From the NCBI GenBank assembly GCA_947165435.1, contig CAMVAI010000034.1, forward strand, positions 1 to 33,116: a stretch of 33,116 bases of DNA. The letters run 5' to 3'. Source of the stretch: an uncultured Prevotella sp. (GTDB taxonomy: Bacteria; Bacteroidota; Bacteroidia; Bacteroidales; Bacteroidaceae). Shown in pieces: positions 25,652-33,116 of the stretch; within the stretch, counting starts at the first letter, position 1, and every line of letters starts with the position of its first letter. Position numbers and translations under genes: made by a program. The notes beneath the pieces are model-generated. The model was not told the DNA's origin and did not search any database. It saw only the letters and a program-made list of their open reading frames with translations.

Positions 25652-26068
25652 ATGTACACATTATTCGTAATTCTTATTGTGATTGCAGCCGTACTCATGA
25701 TTGGTATCGTGCTCATCCAGGAATCTAAGGGTGGCGGTCTGTCGTCCAGTTTCGCAGGCTACAACCAGGTTGCCGGTGTCCGCAAGACCACCGACTTCAT
25801 CGAGAAAGCCACATGGGGTCTCGCCATCGCCATGGTATGCTTCAGCATCGTGTGCGCATGGGTAGCACCCACCGCCACCGCCGACCGCTCAGTGATGGAG
25901 AACATCGAGAACCCCGTCACCAATCCTAACAACCTGCCCGGCTTCGGAGCCAGCCAGCAGAAAGACGCTGCCGCTCCCGCAGCCGCCGACGGTGCCGCCA
26001 AGCCTGCCGCTCCCGCAGCAACAGCTCCCGCAGCACCTGCCGAGCCTGCCGCTCCCGCCAAGAAGTAA
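25652..26068 (+). CDS. secG: preprotein translocase subunit SecG
   Basis: A 138-residue inner-membrane subunit of the SecYEG channel. Two transmembrane helices (about 1-23 and 52-72) flank the conserved loop with ESKGGGLSSSF near 27-37. The C-terminal tail from about residue 100 is Ala/Pro-rich (repeats of PAAPA) and ends KK; such low-complexity extensions are common in Bacteroidetes SecG. It begins 7 bases after the TPR-like gene and is the last gene of the operon. Confidence 0.92.
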   Translation: MYTLFVILIVIAAVLMIGIVLIQESKGGGLSSSFAGYNQVAGVRKTTDFIEKATWGLAIAMVCFSIVCAWVAPTATADRSVMENIENPVTNPNNLPGFGASQQKDAAAPAAADGAAKPAAPAATAPAAPAEPAAPAKK

Positions 26069-26080
26069 GCAGGCGCGACA

Positions 26081-26101
26081 ACGGCAGGCAGTACCTGCCG
26101 T
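26081..26101 (+). terminator. hairpin just after secG
   Basis: CGGCAGG-cagta-CCTGCCG (26082-26100, extended by A/T at 26081/26101) lies 12 bases after the secG stop. No T-tract follows, so it is at best a Rho-assisted end or 3' stabiliser. Confidence 0.5.
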
Positions 26102-26135
26102 GCCGTCCGGTAGTCCCGGCGGTAGATTGCTATCA

Positions 26136-26225
26136 ACGACAACTAAAACCACCAACGACAACCTGTTTACTTTCAGCCTTAGTGTGCTAAGAAAGCGGGT
26201 TGTTCTTGGTGGTTTTAGTTGTCGT
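26136..26225. repeat. 28-bp inverted repeat between secG and the LytTR regulator gene
   Basis: Arms 26136-26163 and 26198-26225 are complementary at 26 of 28 positions around a 34-base loop. The loop itself contains CTTTC/GAAAG and TTAG/CTAA complements. It lies between convergent operons and probably forms the shared transcript end, though T-tracts are absent. Confidence 0.8.
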
Positions 26226-26255
26226 TTAGTCTATCTTTGCATGTCTTTTTCTTTG

Positions 26256-26966
26256 CTATACCAGCGTGTGCTGGTCGAAATACTGCTGCACCTCGTCCTT
26301 GTAACTGTCGGAGATGGGTATGTACTGGTCGCCGAAGACGATGCGCAGCCGGTCTATCTGCGTGGCTTTAGGCATGTGTACGATGAACGAACGGTGCGTG
26401 CGCAGGAACTCTGGCCGTGGCAGATAGTCCTCCAGTCGCTTCATGTTCATCAGGCTCATGATTTTGTCGCCGTTGGCCATGTAGATGCGCACGTAGTCTT
26501 TCAGGCCCTCGATGTAGAGGATGTCGTCGAGGACGATGCGTATCAGCTTGTAGTCGCTCTTGACGAACATGAAGCGGTCCTCGGCGCATGTCTGCTGCCT
26601 CTGGGCGATGGTGAACCATTCTACGGCCTTGTTGACTGTGCGCAGGAAGTCTTCGTAGCTGATGGGCTTCAGCAGATAGTCGAGGGCCGACACCTTGTAG
26701 CCCTCGATGGCGTACTGCTGGAAGGCCGTGGTGAAGACCACCTTCGTGTCGCGCGGCAGTATTTTTGCAAACTCGATGCCCGAAAGCTCAGGCATCTGTA
26801 TGTCGAGGAACAGCAGCTGTACTGGTGTTTCGCGCAGCTGTCGCATGGCTTCGATGGCGCTGCCGTAGGTGCCGGTGAGCTGTAGGAAGGGTGTCTTCTC
26901 GGCATAACTTTTCAGCAGTCCGGCGGCCAGGGGCTCGTCGTCGATGATAGCACAGGTTAATGTCAT
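26256..26966 (-). CDS. LytTR-type response regulator
   Basis: A 236-residue two-component regulator. The receiver domain (1-120) has acidic pocket D9-D10, phosphoacceptor D55 in LLFLDIQMPE, and conserved Lys in LDYLLKPIS near 105. A LytTR DNA-binding domain (about 135-236) has LDDILYIEGLKDYVRI and FLRTHRSFIV. It is the last gene of the efflux operon and the partner of the adjacent LytS-type kinase; it likely controls the pump operon or cell-envelope genes. The gap to the kinase gene holds an 8-bp-period repeat array. Confidence 0.92.
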   Translation of the reverse strand: MTLTCAIIDDEPLAAGLLKSYAEKTPFLQLTGTYGSAIEAMRQLRETPVQLLFLDIQMPELSGIEFAKILPRDTKVVFTTAFQQYAIEGYKVSALDYLLKPISYEDFLRTVNKAVEWFTIAQRQQTCAEDRFMFVKSDYKLIRIVLDDILYIEGLKDYVRIYMANGDKIMSLMNMKRLEDYLPRPEFLRTHRSFIVHMPKATQIDRLRIVFGDQYIPISDSYKDEVQQYFDQHTLV

Positions 26967-26975
26967 AATTTTTTG

Positions 26976-27095
26976 GGGATTATGGGATTTCGGGATTACG
27001 GGATTTCGGGATAACAGTATTACGGTATTTCGGTATTACGGTATTTCGGGATAACGGGATTACGGTATTTCGGGATAACGGTATTACGGGATTAC
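26976..27095 (-). repeat. 8-bp-period tandem array between kinase and regulator genes
   Basis: Fifteen contiguous 8-base units (GGGATTTC, GGGATTAC, GGGATAAC, GGTATTAC and similar on the + strand, consensus GGKATWWC) with no slip. The kinase stop codon (27092-27094) is the TAA of the first unit when read on the coding strand. The array ends 9 bases before the regulator ATG. Confidence 0.93.
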
Positions 27096-28147
27096 GTTGT
27101 TGCTTTATTCCGAAGATGGATGGTGATGCACGAGTGGTAAACCGCGCCGTCGTCGCTGGCGCCGTGCTCCCATCGATACTGACCGGGGTATGACAGGTCG
27201 AGGCGGCGTTGCACTTGCTGCATGCCGATACCGTGCCCGCTATGGTCGCCGGCCGTCTTGGGGTGGTTCGAGTTGCTGATGTCGCACACGATGTCGTCGG
27301 CGCGTACCGTCAGACTGATGCGTATGAACGACTGGCCGGTGGAACTGACACCATGCTTGAAGGCATTCTCTACCAGCGATATGAACAGCATCGGGGCTAC
27401 GGTCTTCTCGGCGTTGCCAATGTCGAAGTGGGCCGTCACCTCTACCGTCTCCGGCAACCGTATGCGCATCAGCGCGATGTAGTTCTTGATGAAGTCCACC
27501 TCGTCTTTCAGCGGCACCAGGGGCTGGTCGCACTCGTAGAGCAGGTGGCGCAGCATCTTCGACAGCTGTTGTATGGCATTCTGTGCCCTGGCGGTGTCGA
27601 AGGCCGTCAGCGCATAGATGTTGTTCAGCGTGTTCAGCAGGAAGTGCGGATTGATCTGGTTGCGTAGCGTCTTCAGCTCTGCCTCGGCGCGCGCAGCCTC
27701 TGCCGCCAGACGGGCCTCCTCGGTTTCGCGCCATCGCGAGGCCAGCTGCAGGGCGGTGGCCACAGCCACGGCGATGCCGAGGTTGAACATGCTGCGCAGG
27801 ATATAGACGAAGTGGAAATCGTCGCTGCCGCCGTGGGCATACTTGCCCTCCAGCGGATAGAGCGTCTTGCAGAAGTTCATCCAGAAGTGGAAGACGATGG
27901 CCACTGCCACGATGACCACGAAATTGTATAGCAGGAAGTATTTCCGCTCGCCCTTGTTGTAATAGCGGGGCGTTATCCACAGATAGTTGGGATAGAACAC
28001 GGCGATGAACGACAGCGTCACCCCCACCGACACCAGCACGTGGCGCGGCTGCAGGCCCTCGCCGTGGCCCATCGACATGAGCGGGAAGAGCAGCAGGGCG
28101 GTCCACGAGGCAATGTGGGTGAGTATGGTGGTCTGTCGGCTATTCAT
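27092..28147 (-). CDS. LytS/YehU-type sensor histidine kinase
   Basis: A 351-residue membrane kinase. Four hydrophobic segments lie in the first 140 residues (including VGVTLSFIAVFYP and FVVIVAVAIVFHFW). A short coiled coil precedes the His_kinase domain (PF06580): phosphoacceptor H168 in NQINPHFLLNTLNNI, then a HATPase with VENAFKHGV near 245 and HGIGMQQVQRRLD near 310. No separate sensor domain exists, so the membrane part itself presumably senses. It overlaps the ABC permease gene by 8 bases (ATGAATAG), linking sensing to the pump. Confidence 0.92.
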   Translation of the reverse strand: MNSRQTTILTHIASWTALLLFPLMSMGHGEGLQPRHVLVSVGVTLSFIAVFYPNYLWITPRYYNKGERKYFLLYNFVVIVAVAIVFHFWMNFCKTLYPLEGKYAHGGSDDFHFVYILRSMFNLGIAVAVATALQLASRWRETEEARLAAEAARAEAELKTLRNQINPHFLLNTLNNIYALTAFDTARAQNAIQQLSKMLRHLLYECDQPLVPLKDEVDFIKNYIALMRIRLPETVEVTAHFDIGNAEKTVAPMLFISLVENAFKHGVSSTGQSFIRISLTVRADDIVCDISNSNHPKTAGDHSGHGIGMQQVQRRLDLSYPGQYRWEHGASDDGAVYHSCITIHLRNKATT

Positions 28148-29357
28148 GGCGTATGGCTTCTATGGGGTCCATGTTGGCGGCCTTCTGTGCGGGAATATAT
28201 CCGAACAGCACGCCGATGAATACACAAACGAGGAACGACACATACACCGACCATGCCGGTACGGTGGCGGGCATGCCCATGCCGGGCAGCAAGGCGCTGA
28301 CGCCGCCGCCCACGAAGATGCCCAGCAGTCCGCCGGTGACGCTGATGAGCACCGACTCGATCAGGAACTGCAGCGAGATGACGGGCCCGGTGGCTCCTAC
28401 CGCCATGCGCAGGCCAATCTCCTTGGTGCGCTCGGTGACGGAGACGAGCATGATGTTCATGATGCCGATGCCCGCCACGAGCAGCGAGAAGGCTGCCGCC
28501 ACGACGAGGATGAGCGTCACGGTGTCCATCGTGCTGGACATGGTCTCCATCATCTCGGCCTGCGAGCGGATGGTGAAGTCATCGGCAGCGTCGCCCTTCA
28601 GCTTGTGGTTGTCGCGCAGTATCTGGGTCAGCTCCTCGATGGCAGCATCCGACAGCTCCTCGGTGATGGCCGAGCAGACGATGCTCGAAAACCATGTCTG
28701 TGCGGCTATGCGCTTCATGACGGTGGTGTAGGGGGCTATCATCACGTTGTCCTGGTCCATGCCCCACGAGTTGTAGCCCTTCGACTTCAGCACGCCGACG
28801 ATGCGCATGGGTATCGACTTGAAGCGGATGGTCTTGCCGATGGGGTCCACGCCGTCGCCGAACAGCTCGGTGACGATGGTCTTGCCCACCACCACCACCT
28901 TGGCGGCTTTCTTGATGTCTTCGTCGGTGAAGCAGTCGCCCTCCTGAATCTCCCATTTCTTGATGTCGAGATATTCGGGCGATTCGCCGTAGAGCGACGT
29001 GGTGGTATTGTTGTTGCCGTAGATGGCCTGTCCGGAGGCGGTGACCTCGGGCGACACCTTCGTGACGAATTTCTTCTCGTTGCAGATGCGCTCGTAGTCG
29101 GCCATCTTCAGCGTCTGCATCGCCGACGGGTCCTGGCGCACGCCGCCGCGCATGTCGGCTCCAGGGCGGATGGTCAGCAGGTTGGTGCCCATGGTCGATA
29201 GCTCGGCGCGTATGCTCTCCTTCGAGCCTTGTCCGATGGCCATCATGATGATGACGGCTGCCACGCCGATGATAATGCCCAGCATCGACAGGAACGACCG
29301 CATCTTGTTGTTGGCCACGGCCCGCAGGCTTACTTTGAATAGATTGAGGATGTTCAT
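28140..29357 (-). CDS. MacB-type ABC transporter permease
   Basis: A 405-residue inner-membrane permease: N-terminal helix (about 20-42, MLGIIIGVAAVIIMMAIG), a large periplasmic MacB_PCD domain (about 45-250), and an FtsX domain with three helices (about 280-400, including IGIMNIMLVSVTERTKEIG). In MacAB-TolC systems it works as a dimer and couples cytoplasmic ATP hydrolysis to periplasmic movement that pushes substrates into TolC. The ATPase is encoded separately here, unlike E. coli MacB. It follows the ATPase gene across a repeat-filled gap of 138 bases and overlaps the kinase gene. The substrate is unknown. Confidence 0.9.
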   Translation of the reverse strand: MNILNLFKVSLRAVANNKMRSFLSMLGIIIGVAAVIIMMAIGQGSKESIRAELSTMGTNLLTIRPGADMRGGVRQDPSAMQTLKMADYERICNEKKFVTKVSPEVTASGQAIYGNNNTTTSLYGESPEYLDIKKWEIQEGDCFTDEDIKKAAKVVVVGKTIVTELFGDGVDPIGKTIRFKSIPMRIVGVLKSKGYNSWGMDQDNVMIAPYTTVMKRIAAQTWFSSIVCSAITEELSDAAIEELTQILRDNHKLKGDAADDFTIRSQAEMMETMSSTMDTVTLILVVAAAFSLLVAGIGIMNIMLVSVTERTKEIGLRMAVGATGPVISLQFLIESVLISVTGGLLGIFVGGGVSALLPGMGMPATVPAWSVYVSFLVCVFIGVLFGYIPAQKAANMDPIEAIRHE

Positions 29358-29385
29358 GTTTTTTTCTTTCTTTTCTCGTTGTTAC

Positions 29386-29495
29386 GGGATAACGGGATTT
29401 CGGGATTTCGGTATTTCGGGATAACGGTATTCCGGTATTACGGTATTTCGTGATAACGGTATTTCGGTATTCCGATGTTTCGGTATTCCGATGTT

Positions 29496-29497
<2 letters not shown>
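29386..29497 (-). repeat. 8-bp-period tandem array between ABC ATPase and permease genes
   Basis: Fourteen contiguous 8-base units on the + strand (GGGATAAC, GGGATTTC, GGTATTCC, GATGTTTC and similar). The ATPase stop codon (29496-29498) shares two bases with the terminal unit. The array ends 28 bases before the permease ATG. Confidence 0.92.
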
Positions 29498-30251
<754 letters not shown>

Positions 30252-30277
30252 ATTATCTTTAGATGACTCGAACACTT

Positions 30278-31459
30278 CTATTTCTTCTGTTGCTGATTGT
30301 TCCTGTTACGCGGACGCGGCATGAACGGGTTCTGCGCCTGCTGGGCCTCTTCCTCTTCGCCGCCGCTGATGGTGAAGTCCACCAGCACCTCGGTGCCCTC
30401 GCCGATGCCTTTCGTAATCTCCGTCAGCATGCCGTTGGTGGTGCCGGTCTCTACGGCATGTGCCTTGAAGGTGTTGCCCTCTAAGGTCCATACCTTGGTG
30501 CGAGCCTCGGTGTCTTCAATCTGCTGTCCTTTCTGCAGGATGTTCTCGTTGGGCATGAAGCGCAGGGCTTTCGACGGCACCGTGAGCACGTTGTTCTTCT
30601 CCAGGGTGTAGATGGTGACGTTGGCCGTCAGACCGGGCTTCAGTTTCAGGTCGTTGTTCGGGGCGGAAATCACCACCTCGTAGGTCACCACGTTGCTCGT
30701 CGTCGTGGCCTGCTGGCGCACCTGTGTCACCTGCCCCTCAAAGTGGTCGTCGGGGAAGGCATCGACGGTGAAGCTGACGCGCTGGCCTTCCTTCACGCCG
30801 CCGATGTCGGCCTCGTCAATGTCGGCGATGACGCGCATGTCGGTCAGGTCTTGCGCGATGGTGAACAGCTCCGGGGTGTTGAACGAGGCAGCCACCGTCT
30901 GGCCTTCCTCGACACTCTTCGACAGCACCACGCCGTCGATGGGACTGGTGATGGTGGCATAGCCCAGGTTGGTCTGCGCCTTCTGCACGCTCTCGCGCGA
31001 TGAGGCTGCCGTCTGGCGGGCCTTGTCGTAGCTCAGCCGTGCGTTCTCGTATTCGTCGGCCGACACCAGCCCCTTGTTGTACAGCGTCTGGTAGCGGTTG
31101 AAGTTGGCCTGCTGGTAGTTCAGCGTGCTCTGTGCCGACGCCAGGTCGGCCTTGGCGCGGTTCAGCTCGCTGATGAGGTTGGTCTTGTCCAGCTCGGCAA
31201 TCACCTGTCCTTTCTTCACCTCCGAGTTGTAATCGACGTAGAGCTTGGCCACGATGCCGCTGACCTGCGTACCCACGGTGACGCTGGTGACGGGCTCGAT
31301 GGTGCCGGTGGCGGTGATGGTGTTATGGATGTTGCCGATGGCTGCCTTGGCGGTCTCGAACTCTACTTTCTCTTCTTTCTTGCCGCCCGACGTCAGCCAG
31401 GCGATGAGGGCAATGATGACTACGGCACCTGCTGCCCACCAGATTTTCTTATTCTTCAT
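30278..31459 (-). CDS. MacA/RND-type periplasmic adaptor protein
   Basis: A 393-residue membrane-fusion protein. A single N-terminal membrane anchor (about 4-22) is followed by a barrel/lipoyl half (ITATGTIEPVTSVTVGTQVSG, here only partly quoted) and a long alpha-hairpin (about 95-170) with Gln/Ala/Ser heptads. The second lipoyl half (GYATITSPIDGVV) and a beta-barrel/MP domain with VTYEVVISAPN follow, ending in an Asn/Gln/Lys-rich tail. It bridges the permease and TolC. Confidence 0.92.
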   Translation of the reverse strand: MKNKKIWWAAGAVVIIALIAWLTSGGKKEEKVEFETAKAAIGNIHNTITATGTIEPVTSVTVGTQVSGIVAKLYVDYNSEVKKGQVIAELDKTNLISELNRAKADLASAQSTLNYQQANFNRYQTLYNKGLVSADEYENARLSYDKARQTAASSRESVQKAQTNLGYATITSPIDGVVLSKSVEEGQTVAASFNTPELFTIAQDLTDMRVIADIDEADIGGVKEGQRVSFTVDAFPDDHFEGQVTQVRQQATTTSNVVTYEVVISAPNNDLKLKPGLTANVTIYTLEKNNVLTVPSKALRFMPNENILQKGQQIEDTEARTKVWTLEGNTFKAHAVETGTTNGMLTEITKGIGEGTEVLVDFTISGGEEEEAQQAQNPFMPRPRNRNNQQQKK

Positions 31460-31540
31460 GTCTTGCTAAATATTCTTTGTGATAATAATGTCTGCAGTTG
31501 TGAGTAGGCAGAACGTTCTCGGTTCTTTTCCTGCCGTTGC

Positions 31541-32854
31541 CTAAATGTTCATGGTCTCGCCTTGGTAGAACTTCAGCAGTTGCTGGTTCAGTATGGTGGT
31601 GTACTTCGACTGTAGCTTGTTCTGCTGGGCTTTCAGCAGGTTGGTCTTGCCGGTCATCAGCTCGACGATGTTCTTCAGCCCCAGGTTGAACTGCTCCGAC
31701 AGCAGGTCGTAGCTCTGCTGCTGGCTCTCGACACTGGTCACGGCGGCACGGAACTTCTGCTGGTTGGTCTGCGCGTCGAGCCAGTAGCCCTCGATGGTGG
31801 CGTAGAGCTGCTTCTGGCGGTCCTGCATGTCGAGCAGGGCCTGCTCGTGCTGTATCTTTGCCTTGTTGACGGCGGTGCGTGTCTTCCGCTGGTCGAACAG
31901 CGGCACGGTGACGCCCACGCCGGCCGAGGCGTCGAAGTTGGTCTTCATCTGTGTGGCCCATCCCGAGCCGGTAGAAGAGGTGCTGGTGCCCACGCCGCCG
32001 GTGATGCTCACCGTAGGCATGCGGCCGCTGCGGGCTATCTTGGCCTGTACGTCGCTCTGCTGAATGGCCAGCTCGGCATTCTTGATTTCCGGACGCTGGG
32101 CGAGGGCCGTCTCATAGACACTCATCAGCGACGGTATGGCGGCCAGGGCGTGCTGGTCGCTGGCTGCCGGCATATCTACATCGAAGGCATCGCTGCCCGT
32201 AATCTCCAGCAGCTGTTTCAGCTGCAGCTTGTAGTCGGCCAGGTTGCTCTCGGCCTCCACCAGGTTATACTCGTCGGTGGCGCGCTGGGCCGACAGCTGT
32301 GCCAGGTCGGCTTTCGACATCTTGCCCACCTCTACCATCTGCTGTCCGCGCTCCTCGTTCTTCTTGCTGGTTTCGAGCGTCTGCTGGTAAACGCCGATGC
32401 TCTCGCTCATATAGAGTATCTGCACATACAGCTGGGCTATGCGCTCCTGGATGCTGTTGGCGGTCTGCTCGCTCTGCAGCTCGGCCTGCTCTTCCATGAG
32501 CTTATTCAGCTTCACCTGGTTGCGGTTCTGGTTGCCGTTCCACACCGTCCACTGGGCATTGATGCCGTAGGTGCCGCTGTAGGTGGCCTTGTCAATCTCC
32601 ACGCCCGTCGAGCCACTGTTCACCCATGGGCGGTAGGCTATGCCCTGGTTGGTGGATGCCGACAGCGACGGCAGCAGGGCGGCCTGCGACTGCTTGCGGT
32701 CTTCGGTGGCCGACTGCTTGGAGAGCCGGCTCTGCTTCAGCGAGATGTTGTTCTGCATGGCATAGTCGATGCAGTCTTTCAGCGTCCATTTCTTCTGGGC
32801 ACCGGCTGTCAGGCTCAGCAACGCTATGGCGCATAAAATCAGTTTTCGTTTCAT
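31541..32854 (-). CDS. TolC-family outer-membrane efflux protein
   Basis: A 437-residue outer-membrane factor. Signal peptide (MKRKLILCAIALLSLTAGA), then the repeated long helical hairpins of the OEP family (WTLKDCIDYAMQNN; SKADLAQLSAQRATDEYNL; ALAQRPEIKNAELAIQQ) and a second repeat ending LLKFYQGETMNI. It forms the trimeric exit duct for the pump. First gene of the efflux operon; an in-frame ATG at 32872 would add six residues, but the ATG at 32854 gives the better signal peptide. Confidence 0.9.
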   Translation of the reverse strand: MKRKLILCAIALLSLTAGAQKKWTLKDCIDYAMQNNISLKQSRLSKQSATEDRKQSQAALLPSLSASTNQGIAYRPWVNSGSTGVEIDKATYSGTYGINAQWTVWNGNQNRNQVKLNKLMEEQAELQSEQTANSIQERIAQLYVQILYMSESIGVYQQTLETSKKNEERGQQMVEVGKMSKADLAQLSAQRATDEYNLVEAESNLADYKLQLKQLLEITGSDAFDVDMPAASDQHALAAIPSLMSVYETALAQRPEIKNAELAIQQSDVQAKIARSGRMPTVSITGGVGTSTSSTGSGWATQMKTNFDASAGVGVTVPLFDQRKTRTAVNKAKIQHEQALLDMQDRQKQLYATIEGYWLDAQTNQQKFRAAVTSVESQQQSYDLLSEQFNLGLKNIVELMTGKTNLLKAQQNKLQSKYTTILNQQLLKFYQGETMNI

Positions 32855-32912
32855 ATTCGTCTTATTGTTCATTTGCTTCGGTGTTTATATACTTCGGTTG
32901 TTTTTATCGGTG

Positions 32913-32920
32913 CAAAGGTA
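32913..32920 (-). promoter_or_regulatory. -7 element of the efflux operon
   Basis: Minus strand TACCTTTG (32920-32913), with a TTT at the -33 distance. Start expected near 32907, leader about 52 bases. No other convincing promoter is seen within the operon down to 26256. Confidence 0.6.
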
Positions 32921-33028
32921 GTAATTATCGACGAATTGCGAAAATAACTTAGACGTTTTCCCGCTGTTAGTAGAAATAATTCGGCATAACTTCGATAAGA
33001 TTCGCCCGGTGATAGATTTTTTAACATT

Positions 33029-33116
33029 CCTCTCCATGAAAATTAGTAGCCTCTCCACAATCACCAGTGGCCTCTCCACGAAAATTAGTGGCCTCTCCAC
33101 GATCACCAGTGGCCTC
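33029..33116 (+). repeat. 21-bp tandem repeat array, right edge (four units and part of a fifth)
   Basis: Units at 33029-33049, 33050-33070, 33071-33091 and 33092-33112, then CCTC to the window edge. Each begins CCTCTCCA. Units 1 and 3 continue with GAAAATTAGT, units 2 and 4 with ATCACCAGT, so the higher-order period is 42 bases. This is the reverse complement of the left-edge array. It continues beyond the window. The 108 bases between the efflux promoter and this array hold no feature I can support. Confidence 0.92.

Noticed and set aside
26232..26239. TATCTTTG on the + strand near the 3' end of the LytTR gene, a possible antisense promoter
   Set aside because: The nearest TTG is 23 bases upstream rather than 20, no gene follows, and an octamer with six fixed bases is expected by chance several times in this window.
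26976..27095. CRISPR array reading of the 8-bp and 21-bp repeats
   Set aside because: Units are contiguous with no unique spacers and are far shorter than CRISPR repeats; no cas genes are present.
32885..33106. Short minus-strand frame through the right 21-bp array
   Set aside because: Same reason; it also overlaps the efflux promoter.

Overview
The window looks like a chromosomal segment of a Bacteroidales bacterium, most likely a GC-rich Prevotellaceae (Prevotella-like). Reasons: nearly every gene with a free 5' end has a Bacteroidetes-type promoter (TTG or TTTG, about 20 bases, then TAnnTTTG); lipoproteins and outer-membrane proteins are abundant; and the run rlmN, pdxA, sigma-54 activator, lptE, TPR-like gene, secG is one I associate with this group. 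I see no rRNA, tRNA, CRISPR, phage or insertion sequence.

Layout. 1-242: 21-bp repeat array, strong hairpin, promoter. 243-3803 (+): PAP2 phosphatase with a barrel-like C-terminus, small coiled-coil lipoprotein, fimbrillin/Mfa2-like lipoprotein. 3834-4814 (-): secreted phytase-like/esterase-like protein. 4909-8474 (+): HD phosphohydrolase and LptD, each with its promoter almost touching the start codon. 8583-12095 (-): peptidase T followed by a CPA2 antiporter. 12386-13099 (-): outer-membrane barrel with a textbook terminator. 13384-14301 (+): serine acetyltransferase. 14511-15074 (-): Tyr-rich lipoprotein. 15498-20469 (-): a 1225-residue fusion (glycosyltransferase, DUF4922/HIT-like, SpoIID) followed 4 bases later by an AmpG-like transporter. 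20643-26068 (+): rlmN, pdxA, sigma-54 activator, lptE, TPR-like protein, secG. 26256-32854 (-): efflux operon tolC, adaptor, ABC ATPase, MacB-type permease, LytS-type kinase, LytTR regulator. 32855-33116: promoter and another 21-bp array running off the window.

How the genes fit together. Envelope biogenesis dominates: LptD and LptE are the two outer-membrane LPS-export components, the PAP2 protein may act on lipid phosphates, SecG belongs to the translocon, and the fusion protein plus AmpG-like carrier suggest peptidoglycan-fragment handling. The efflux operon is a complete tripartite pump with its own two-component system.

The most unusual signals are: (1) the three-part fusion, which carries a SpoIID domain without a visible signal peptide; (2) three spacers filled with an 8-bp-period repeat that starts on the stop codon of the upstream gene, always in the same orientation to transcription; (3) long near-perfect inverted repeats in gene-end spacers and in the pepT leader, two of them built from 7- or 9-bp tandem units; (4) 21-bp arrays at both ends of the window in opposite orientation; (5) probable leaderless mRNAs for rlmN, lptD and the HD gene. 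All functional calls come from reading motifs by eye, without database searches.
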